Positions 1 through 10,500 of a stretch of DNA of 64,000 bases are shown piece by piece. Source of the DNA: Sinonovacula constricta (taxonomy: Eukaryota > Mollusca > Bivalvia > Cardiida > Solecurtidae); the NCBI GenBank assembly GCA_007844125.1, contig CM017572.1, positions 25,005,879-25,069,878 of the forward strand, written 5' to 3'. Each line of letters starts with the position of its first letter. Position 1 is the first letter of the stretch. The notes below the pieces were generated by a model that worked only from the letters and a program-made list of their open reading frames with translations, was not told the DNA's origin and did not search any database. The position numbers and the translations under genes were made by a program.

Positions 1-210
1 GGGGTATCGCCCAGCAACAAGATGCAATAATTGTTATCAAATGCCGGTGCTATCGTCAGAAAAAATGTAAATATATCTTGAATATTTGTAACGGATTTTA
101 TACTGTATCAACCGCTTACTAAACATTAAAAGTTTGCGATCGGAGCATGAAATTTTATGTGTGGACGTCTCCCAGCTGAACTGAGTTGCGCCGGTGGTTC
201 AACCCACGCG

Positions 211-780
211 GACCGGCCGCAATGCCTCAGATGGTAGAGCGTCGGCTTCCGGATCTGGAGGTCGTGAGTTTAAACGCCGGCCGGGTAAAAGACAAACCAA
301 AGAAGTTGGTTACAGTGGCTTCTCTCCTAACGTTCGGGACTAAGGGGACAGCATTACGCCTGACTCGTCGGTGTCAGTATAATGGACCGGCCGGGTAATA
401 ATAAAGAAGTTGGTTATAGTGGCTTCTTTCCTAACGTTCGGGACTAAGGGGACAGCATTACGCCTGACTCGTCGGTGTCAGTATAATGGACCGGCCGGGT
501 AATAATAAAGAAGTTGGTTATAGTGGCTTCTCTCCTAACGTTCGGGACTAAGGGGACAGCATTACGCCTGACTCGTCGGTGTCAGTATAATGGACCGGCC
601 GGGTAATAATAAAGAAGTTTGTTATAGTGGCTTCTCTCCTAACGTTCGGGACTAAGGGGACAGCATTACGCCTGACTCGTCGGTGTCAGTACAATGGACC
701 GGCCGGGTAATGATAGAAATGTCGCTGCATAGTAACGGCAAAGATGCCAGCAAATCCCAATCTCATCCTAATCTGCCCAG
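211..780 (+). repeat. SINE-B copy with internal 104-bp tandem repeat
   Basis: The 5' end is tRNA-like (CCGGCCGCAATGCCTCAG, then GGTAGAGCGTCGGCTTCCGG). A 104-bp module, marked by GAAGTTGGTTATAGTGGC at 302, 406, 510 and 614, is repeated four times. The normal SINE-B tail (GATAGAAATGTCGCTGCA, then AATCCCAATC) follows. Single-module copies lie at 22119, 45963 and 53038. Confidence 0.85.
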
Positions 781-1065
781 AATTTTTTTTCTGCAGTCCT
801 CTACCAATAGTAAGCTGGACGTCGCCAATACGGTCATGGTTGTGTCAGTCCGACGTATTAAAATACATTTTACACCGATTTATGACATACATTGTAGGCA
901 TATTTAAATTCACGGATCTAAATGATAACTTATGTTAAACATTTAAGTCCTGTTAGCGTTTTGCAAACTTTAAGACGCTGATTGGATTCTTGCCTGCAAA
1001 AGGACATCATGCCTTTTATCAAAATTAACTGACATAAACTTTATTTTTAACAGAACAGAACACCG

Positions 1066-2121
1066 GACCTGGTAGCGCAATCGGTAGAGCGTCGGCTCTA
1101 GGTACGGGAGGCGCCGGGTTCGAACGCGGGCCGCGATATACCAAAGTCGTAAAAAATGGTAGTGGTATAGCTCCCTTGCTAACGCTCAAGCAAATATAAG
1201 GGTAGTTCCACGACTGGTTGGCCCGGGGTCAGGATAATGTGACTGGGTGCAGTATCATGCCAGGTATTCACGACATGCTATACACAGTAAAGGCAGCACT
1301 ATATCTGCTTCAAGTGGACACCGTCTTCAGATAAATAAAATACTGTTGGTGGGACGATAAACCCAATAAACAAACAAACAAACAAATAAATATAAGAGTA
1401 GTTCTACGACTGGTTGGCCCAGTGTCAGGATAAAATGACTGGGTGTTGTATCATGCCAGGTGTTCTCGGCATGCTATACACAGTGAAGGCAGCACTATAT
1501 CTGCTTCAAGTGGACACCGTCTCCAGATAAATGAAATACTGTTGGTGGGACGATAAACCCAATAAACAAACAAACAAATATAAGAGTAGTTCTACGACTG
1601 GCTGACCCAGTGTCAGGATATTATGACTGGGTGTTGTATCATGCCAGGTGTTCACGGCATGCTATACACAGTGAAGGCAGCACTATATCTGCTTCAATTG
1701 GACACCGTCTCCAGATAAATGAAATACTGTTGGTGGGACGATAAACCCAATAAACAAACAAACAAACAAACAAATATAAGAGTAGTTCTACGACTGGCTG
1801 GCCCAGTGTCAGTATAATATGACTGGGTGTTGTATCATGCCAGGTGTTCACGGCATGCTATACACAGTGAAGGCAGCACTATATCTGCTTCAATTGGACA
1901 CCGTCTCCAGATAAATGAAATACTGTTGGTGGGACGATAAACCCAATAAACAAACAAACAAACAAATAAATATAAGAGTAGTTCTACGACTGGTTGGCCC
2001 AGTGTCAGGATAATATGACTGGGTGTTGTATCATGCCAGGTGTTCACGGCATGCTATACACAGTGAAGACAGCACTATATCTGCTTCAAGTGGACACGGT
2101 CTTCAGATAAAACCAACAAAC
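1066..2121 (+). repeat. SINE-A copy with 3' body amplified five times (about 196 bp)
   Basis: A full tRNA-derived SINE head (A-box-like TAGCGCAATCGGTAGAGC, B-box-like GGGTTCGAAC) is followed by five units starting at 1194, 1390, 1578, 1774 and 1970. Each runs from ATATAAGRGTAGTTC to the CCCAATAAACAAA tail. Units are nearly identical. Spacing is 196 bp, or 188 bp where the CAAA tail is shorter. The last unit is truncated. Confidence 0.88.
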
Positions 2122-2352
2122 AGACCAGAACATGTATTTTTATTGACGTTAACTCTGCAGCTTCTTGTCAACGTAAAGAAAATAAATAATAAACAAACCA
2201 AACAGGTTCAGCTGTTTCTGTAAAATTACTAATTTCCACGCAGCGGTTACATTGTCTCAGTGATCAATAACATCTGCCTACACGTAGGAAAATTAGGCTT
2301 TAATCCTGCCCGACGAGGGCAGTGTGATTTATATTTTATTGGACTGTAAGTT

Positions 2353-2354
<2 letters not shown>

Positions 2355-2406
<52 letters not shown>

Positions 2407-2413
2407 TTTTTTT
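2355..2413. repeat. (TA)n then poly-T microsatellite
   Basis: About 35 bases of alternating TA run into about 24 T. Confidence 0.95.
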
Positions 2414-2769
2414 AAGATAATTTTTAATGTTGTTTTTTTCACGCCAGAGAGTGAAGATGTGGAAACGTTATCTCAGTGTTGTTGTTATTGGTGTTGTTTT
2501 CTTCTTCTTTTTATTTAAAAATAAATAAAATAGAATAAAATTTTATTAAACTAAAAATGAAAAAAATATGTAAAAAATTTACACCAAAACAAAATCAATA
2601 AATATTACTCTATTGTCAGGAGAATTTTGAAGACAAAAGCATTAGTAAAATCTAGCATTGCGTAAACAGACGTGTGGGAACGTGCGGCAATATAAACTTC
2701 ACGTCCATTCCGACCTATTTATACATTAACACAACATCCACTTTATTATAATGATTATCTGTAGCAGCC

Positions 2770-2833
2770 AATCGGAACTCTCGGGTAATTCCGTCCTCGG
2801 GACATTCGTGATTTATCCGAGGTGTTCCGATTG
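2770..2833. repeat. Short foldback sequence
   Basis: CAATCGGAACTCTCGG near the start is nearly the reverse complement of CCGAGGTGTTCCGATTG at the end. Its arms resemble those of the larger inverted repeat at 10020-10272, so both may belong to one foldback family. Confidence 0.55.
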
Positions 2834-3589
2834 CATACTTGAGTTCAGATGCACGTGCAGCATGTAACATGAACTGGGGTCTTAACTTGAGCTGTTTTCA
2901 GACTCTAGTTCGCGTGTATATGTGGTTGGCGTGTATAGGTGTCATGTTCGGGAACAAGGTCAATATCCGATTTACACATCGTCACATTTTACACACTTGC
3001 ACAACTGTGTACACACTGGCAAGAGCAGTCACAATCCGTTTAGGGAATCAACTTGTTCGACAGCAGATAAATTTTAATAAAGATGGCTGCGACTTTGATG
3101 AAGTTATTTCGAAACTTGTCCGCATGTTTGAGGAACAAGAAGCCCGTTGATCTAATAATATCGTTGAAAAACTCAAGCACTTACAGGTAATTAATTTATT
3201 CAGCTGAATTTACTTTGCCACAAATTAAATAAGTCCATCAGTCTCGATTAGAAAACCTGTTTCAAAATGGACTGTACCAGAGACTGGGGCGGTGAAATAC
3301 TGAAATAACTGTGTGATTGTGGTTGAATTTGTACATACATGATCAAGTTGAAGGTGGTTTTCGACCATTTGCCTATATTAAACAGACTATTTTACTTGTG
3401 TAGACGGCCTTTGAATGACACCAACTCAAATACTGTTGGTGGCGTCAACAAACATAACAAACAAACTAACGAGCGAACTTGTAGCGATAGTAAACCATTG
3501 TCTTTCAGTTTTCCCTCTTTTCTAAATACGATTTTTATCACAACTTAATTGGTGAAAATGGACAGTCACACAACACTCAATCTAACTTG

Positions 3590-3590
3590 T

Positions 3591-3622
<32 letters not shown>

Positions 3623-3623
3623 T
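3590..3623. repeat. (TTTC)n microsatellite
   Basis: About eight uninterrupted TTTC units. Confidence 0.95.
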
Positions 3624-4420
3624 TTATTTATTAAAAATATTGATGCGTTAGGAGAAGTCTGCTAAAACTTATTTCATATCAGGTGAAAACCACATTTTTT
3701 TTCAAGGAATGGACTCGAACCCCACATTGTTAACATGGCGACTCAGACCGCTCGACCACAGGCATCCCTACTTTCGTCCTTCAAAAAGATGCAGATATTA
3801 TAAACGTCATTGCGTACAAAGAAACATTGTTCTTGCTGTACTGTAAGTCGCACAATTTAGGGTTTGTTTCTTTTTAAGTTAGAGTTTATGTAATTAAATA
3901 TTGCGGAGGTAATAATATATATTATACACGTATTATTATATATGTTGTAGGTATATAGTATTAGTGAACAGGCTTTGTGACATAAAAGAAATCTGTAATT
4001 ATATCAAATAAACATGTTTGTGTGGTTTGTAGTTTATGGTAAGGTACAATAAAAGAAGGTACAGTATCGGCAAATCCCAATCCCACGTTGGTTTAAATTA
4101 TACCAAAAAGTAGATAATAGAAGTAGATAAAAAAAACAGTATTGTTCGGGAAGTATGTAATTATGTATGTAATTTTATGAACGCATATTACACTTAAAAG
4201 ATATCTTAAGTAGATGTAAGAAAAATCAGAAAGTTATAAATGAAGAATGACGAAATGTTATAACAGTGTAATTAGCGGTAACCAAACACGTTATGTTAGT
4301 ACATGTACTTTTTTTGTTAAGAATTGAGTTGGGGAATTATATCAAGTTTAATATACATATAATAAATACTAATATTATTTAAATGTTTGTACACTTTTCA
4401 CCATTATTTCCTTGACTGAG

Positions 4421-4532
4421 ACTCACGCCATTCGAATACATGGTGCTAATGACGATTATAGCGAACTGTGTAGTGTTGGCTCTGGAGGAACATCTACCGG
4501 AGAGTGACAAAACTCCATTGGCAGAGAGATTG
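4421..4532 (+). CDS. Cav2: Cav2 exon: IS1 helix
   Basis: The exon encodes [20 protein letters not shown] followed by [16 protein letters not shown], which is IS1 and the start of the S1-S2 loop. The first base completes a codon from an upstream exon not found in the window, and the exon ends on a codon boundary before GTAAGT. The acceptor is the AG at 4419-4420. The residue before TPFEY reads Leu, where most Cav2 proteins have Trp, so the exact 5' edge is the least certain part. The upstream N-terminal exon probably lies before position 1. Confidence 0.88.
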
Positions 4533-7500
4533 GTAAGTTATAGTTTTGTTATTTTGTGTGTGTTGTTTATACACCGACACAATTATGGTCACTTTTAACT
4601 TATTTTAGGCGGGCCCCAAACACATATCTAGGTAGAAACTGCGGCGTAACGGAAATAGACTGGAATTCCATCTCCACATGGACGGTCTCTCCCCGATCGG
4701 GACTCCCACCCACGAGGAAGTTTCAAGTCCGCGACTCTTATCAGCTCGGCTCGATTGATAAATAAATATGTTGGTTATCTAGGCAAATTTATTGAATTTG
4801 GAGAAATATTTCCTCAGTCAACGTCTTCGTGGGTGTCGTCGCAGTGTTTGGGTTTAAATTTTACTTGCATGTACAAAATCAAGGAAAATTCTCAATATTC
4901 AGTGCATAGGTTGGAAGCTCGCACGCCTTCCTAGTAATCATGTCTACTGATGTAATCAAGTTTGATAGTTCCAGGTTGAATTTCTTGGGGACTGTCTTCT
5001 CTTAGTGGATACAAGTGCGTAGTTCAATTAAAGTTACCAGTAAATGCCGTTAAGCCCACACCATAGTTTAAAATATTTGAAAAAAATCCAGGTCGCTGTC
5101 CTGTGACAGTTCTTGTCATGTCTCTGCTATCTTAAATACATCACAGCGAGATTTACGGCCATACGAGCGACCTGAAATTACAAGACAAGATTCGGCGCCG
5201 TATGACCTATTAAGTGTCGGTGTGCCGTAAAACCCAAATAAATAAATAAAACAAGACAAGATATTAAAACAAAGAGCAGCGATGTAAGACATCAAAGACG
5301 CCGCAGAGAGCATTCGCTTTACACAAGAAGATGATATACCTCGGGACTCAACACACCCTTAAAGTTTTCATTCTTCACTCTTCATTACATAAAGATGTGA
5401 ACCGTTCGGGGCGAAGGACTTGATGTGGATAGTTCTTCCTGCTGACCTGCGGTGCGCCGGTGGTTCTACCCAGACATTTGTTTGGGGTCTTCCTCCACCA
5501 GAATATCTGGACGTCGCTATAATGACCATAATCGGTCGCTGCGATGTATTTCAAAAACAAAACAATAAATATATGAGAGTAACGAATGGTAACTCTGATG
5601 GGAACTAGAGTATCTGCTATTATGCTTTCTGCCATTTTGTCTGCTACATCTGTAATTGCAAGCTGCATTCTAAACAGGGGCATATTCGATTTCTTTCGTT
5701 ACATACGAATATTCGATTTCTTTCGTTACATACGAATATTCGATTTCTTTCTTTAAAGACCTCGCCAAAACAGCTGCGAATTCTTATTAATGCCTGCTAC
5801 CATTTTATAATTGGAAATCACACGGTATTAATGCAAGCTTAATATAGGAATACTCGTTTTTTTTCCCTCTGAAAAGGGTCTCTCAGAACAGTGCGATTTT
5901 CTGTTATTGCCAGCTACATAAGATAACGATACTGGTTATTAATTTGCTGAAAGATAACGATACCGGTTGTTGATTTGCTGAAAGGTAACCAGACTGGTTA
6001 TTAATTTGCTGAAAGATAACGATACCGGTTGTTGATTTGCTGAAAGGTAACCATTCTTGTTATTGATTTGCTGAATGATAACAACACTTGTTATTTGTTT
6101 TAATAATCGTTGCATGTTTTCTAATTTCAGGAAAAAACAGAGGCCTATTTTTTAGCTATTTTCTGTGTAGAGGCGCTATTAAAAATCGTAGCATTAGGTT
6201 TTGCTTTACATCCGGGCTCCTACCTTCGTAACGTCTGGAACATCATGGATTTCGTTGTCGTAGTCACAGGGTAAGTAAATTATGTATATTCTACTTTGTG
6301 TTTTTACTTGCTAATGCAATTTTCGGAATTTTAATTTGTTGCCTTCTTAAAACGTTGAACGAAAATTTAACATATAAATGTCTCTTTTAAATTTACACTT
6401 TTTCTTTTGACATGTAAATCGTATTTACTATTTTGTGGTTTGTATTAAGAAGACGCTATCCTTTCATACACTAATATAAAATATATGTGCATGTTCAACA
6501 TGACAACAACAACTTTTGTAACAAACCCAGCCTGGAAGCGCAGTCGGTAGAGCGTGGGCTCCAGGTTCGGGAGGCACCGGGTTCGATTCCGGGCCGCGAC
6601 ATACCAAAGTCGTTAAAAGTGGAAGTGGTATATAGTACCCTTGCTTTTAACACTCAAGCAGATATTAGGGTAGTTCCACGACTGGTTGGCCAGGTGTCAG
6701 GATAATGTGACTGTGATATCGTGCCAGGTGTTCACGGCATGCTGTACATAGTGAAGGCAGCACTATATCTGTTTCAAGTGGACACCGTCTCCTGATAACT
6801 GAAATAATGTTGGTGAGACGATAAACTCAACACACAAATATTTACTATTTTGTGGTTTGTATTGAAAAACCGCTAACCTTTCATACACTAATATAAGATC
6901 TATCTACATGTACACCATGACAACATCTCTTGTAACACTGCAAACATGTTTAATGACAACCTAAAACGTTTGAAATAACACAGGTAAATCCTTTGTCAGC
7001 ATCTTTAAGCTGGAAGCACTAGCAATGAAACTAACCGCTATTTTGACAGATGTTTTTTTCCAAGTCTGAACACTTAAAAAGATCATCCACGTTTAGTTAG
7101 ATATCATTATGCATTGACGCCTTTAAATTCAGCATCCAGCCCCGCAAAAAAACAACAACCGTTTATGCATTTCGCCAAAGACCAAAGAAGTTTGCTTGTA
7201 TTTTTTAAAGGCTCCCTTTAGAGCCTCCTGTTGCTCCCCAGGCGCGTGTCTGGGCCGTTTTGAAAGTTACGCACAATTACAAGGGAAATAACCTTTGTAG
7301 TAATACTTTTGAATACATTCGGTTCTTTTCTAATGAATAAATGGCAAAATGCGGACATGCTAGGAACTTAACGCAAAATATGAACGACTAAAATCCTGAC
7401 GAGCCTAAGTTTCATCATTTTAACCTTTTCGACTTGATTGGTGTGGTAATAAGATTTTATAACATAGAAACTACGGTAATAAAATATGTCATTTCTAACC

Positions 7501-10500
7501 CGGGTTAGGCATCGACCTTCTAAGTGTTTTTGGTAATTTTAGATTTTTTGATGTTTCGAATAGAGATTACGCACGTGCGTAAAGTGCGTAATGGCAGAAA
7601 CGCGCCTGTTGCTCCCTATATTCTGTCGTTAATAAAATTTACAGTTCTGGCAAATATCTAACTATCTACATAGTTCCATTTAGTCTATAAGCAAGTGTGA
7701 TGATTTCAAAGGAAATAATGGCGAGGATCGGATCATATCAGTTTTGGCTGAGTATTCAGCAGAAAACATATTAAAAGTTATATCGTTGACAGAAGTTTTT
7801 AAAAGGTTCGTTTTTCACATAGAATGCAAGACGCCGTTATGGAAAAACACGCTTTAATGGCGATAAACTAAATCTCCACGTGCGTCCGTTTATATATTCT
7901 AAAAGTCTAGCTTAATAAAACACACTCTTTTTTTTAGCTAGGGAATTTTTCACTGAGATGATATTTCTCTGAAAGATCGTGTGTTAAAGTCATAAAAAAG
8001 TTGGATCAATATATACCATGTGCATACTCATTTCCCTGCGGGAGCACCCTTTGGATCAAGAATTTACCAATTGCGTTTGTTCAGTCTTAAGAAAAAAATC
8101 AACCCTTTTTGAGTCAATAATTTACCTTACCAATTTATCAAATTATTAAAATTTGTGATGGCCTTTTTCTAAGCTAACAGTTTATTATTATAACGCATAG
8201 CTTACTAAGCCCCTTAATCTCTCAGAAAAACAAAGAAACGCATTTTGATTTTTGTTATCAATGGCATCAGATCTTTAAGGGGTCGGGGTTCGCCGTTTTA
8301 ACCATAATTTGACCAAGTCCATCTCTTTATCTACCCAACAAGCATGCTGGAATACGGCGTACCTTCATTTGATCAACCAGTATTCCGTGCTTTACGGGTG
8401 CTACGACCATTGAAACTGGTCACTGGCATCGAGAGTAAGTCTTTTAAGCCCCTCCTCCGTTCTCCAAGCAATCCCTTGGTTTATATAGTCTCCACAGCCC
8501 GAGCCTCATGGTTTGCCAAGACATGTAATCGCTCTGGGTTTTAAGACATCATTTTAAGTTAGCGTTTGCTCTCCATTTTGCCTTGGCTTGTAGTCACCCC
8601 TGGCTCAAGTCTACGTGGGCCTACAGGCCACCTAACATGAGTCAAACCATCGGGGCCTGTAGTAAACTCATTGTCACGCCCACATCTCGTTTAAATCCTC
8701 CCCAAACTCATAGCCACGCCCCTATCATTTAAATCCTCCTCAAACTGTACCAATACCAATGCATTTGTACAGTGTTTTTTTTCTTCTTCGGGTAACGGTG
8801 CAGCATTTCTATATACTGGCGAATGTCCATGCATAAACTACGTGTGTAGAGTAGTTAAACCGATCCCATGTAACCTGAGTTTCATATCATACGTCAAACC
8901 GGTTTTTTTATGTTAATATATTTCTCAATTTTTAGTTTTGCATAAATAGCCCCTAGACAGCCTTCATTTAATAGTACACAGCCATTTCTAGTTATAAGTA
9001 GTCTCAAAACAGCTGTACCTTCAATATCCACGATTTGGAATAGAAGTATCTCTTAACTTTAATCGTGTATTGCCAGTTATTAGTATAAAAGTCCAGTAAA
9101 CTGCTTTATCTGTAATAGCACACGTATATAGCATAGATAACCTCTAAACTTCATTAATCCACCGTAAATGTACTTCCGGAAATTTCCTCTCACCGCCCGT
9201 ACTTAAAAAATATCCAAACTTAACTTCTCGGCATAAACAACAGCATTTATAGTTACATCAAACATCCATTCTTGGCGTTTATAGCCTCCTTGTAGCCTCA
9301 AAACCGCCATCATTGTAATGGATCGTAAATCGTCTTTTTACATACATAGCCTCTACACAACATTCATGGTAATATCATAGTTCAGCATTCTGGCTTAAAT
9401 TGCGTCATTTTCTTTTTGGACATAAAAACCCTTTAAACCATTCATTATAAGAGCATGTGAACGGCCGTTATGATAAAATCAGACACCTTTATTGCATTAC
9501 ATAAATAGCCTCTAAAAATCCTTCACTGTAAAGTTACACATCTATTATTTCTATGGCATAAATAGCCTCCAAAAATCCTTCATTATGAAGTCATACATCC
9601 ATTTTCTTGCATACTCTAAACAACCTTTTGGTATGCATCCATTTCTTCAGAGCGGCTTCAATGTATAACAATACTGCCATTTATTGGCATAAAATTTTTA
9701 TTTAGGTTTTATTTTAATATCACTTGGCATAAACATCCTCTGATCATTTTGCATAGTAACATCAAATTTCTATTTCTTGATGTAAATGGCCTAACAAGCA
9801 CCCATTGTCATACCACACGTCCGTGTTTTATTTGTAGCCGTTTAGAAGCTATGTAGTGCGTTTTCCTTTTTGGTTGGTGATGGTTTTTGTACAATTTATT
9901 TGGCAGGTTCATTACGATATTGGCCTCGAGTACCCTCGACCTGCGGACTCTGCGGGCTGTTCGGGTTTTAAGGCCTCTCAAACTCGTTTCCGGCATTCCA
10001 AGTACGTAATCAATCCGTTCAATCGGAACTGCTCGGCTTTTTCCGTCTCCAATCGGATCTCCTCGGTAAAGGCGTCTAATGAAAGGAATACAGATAATAA
10101 TGATACGATATGACAAAATGCAACGCTAAGAAATCATAACGCATATACAAATCTTCGAATATGGCCTGTCGTCTATTTATTTTATCACAAAGGACATACC
10201 ACCTGCTTCCCGCTTTACCATTTACAGCTTTCAATACGGAGAGTAGCGAATATTTCCGAGCAGTTCCGATTGAGCATTCCCGTAGAATCGGGTAAATTGG
10301 GAAATTTTCCATCATATTTATGTAAACATCTTATAAAAGTATAAATTTAGACTGTTTTATGATTTCAATAGCATTGTTTATGGCGTTTTCATAAAAATAT
10401 AAAAGTTATATGTGGGAATGTTTACCATTTAAGGGACATAAAAATGCAATTATTTATTTGAAATAATAAATTTAAACGCCTTGTTACTTGACAAAGTAAA

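Larger units (their letters stand above)
1..4420. other. Upstream intron of the Cav2 gene
   Basis: No convincing exon was found here. The stretch holds a 104-bp tandem array in a SINE (211-780), a 196-bp tandem array in another SINE (1066-2121), an AT/poly-T tract, a foldback sequence near 2770-2833, a TTTC microsatellite and a minus-strand SINE fragment near 3710-3770. The rest is AT-rich sequence in which I see nothing. Confidence 0.6.

Noticed and set aside
1639..2047. Two identical 70-codon frames on the minus strand
   Set aside because: They are the reverse strand of the 196-bp SINE-A tandem units.
2839..3150. 103-codon open frame ending FDEVISKLVRMFEEQEAR
   Set aside because: It reads somewhat protein-like at its end, but I recognise no family, there are no convincing splice sites, and it does not resemble the Cav2 N-terminus.
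9808..10315. Minus-strand open frames of about 80-100 codons over the IS4b exon
   Set aside because: They are shadows of the plus-strand exon and of the adjoining inverted repeat.
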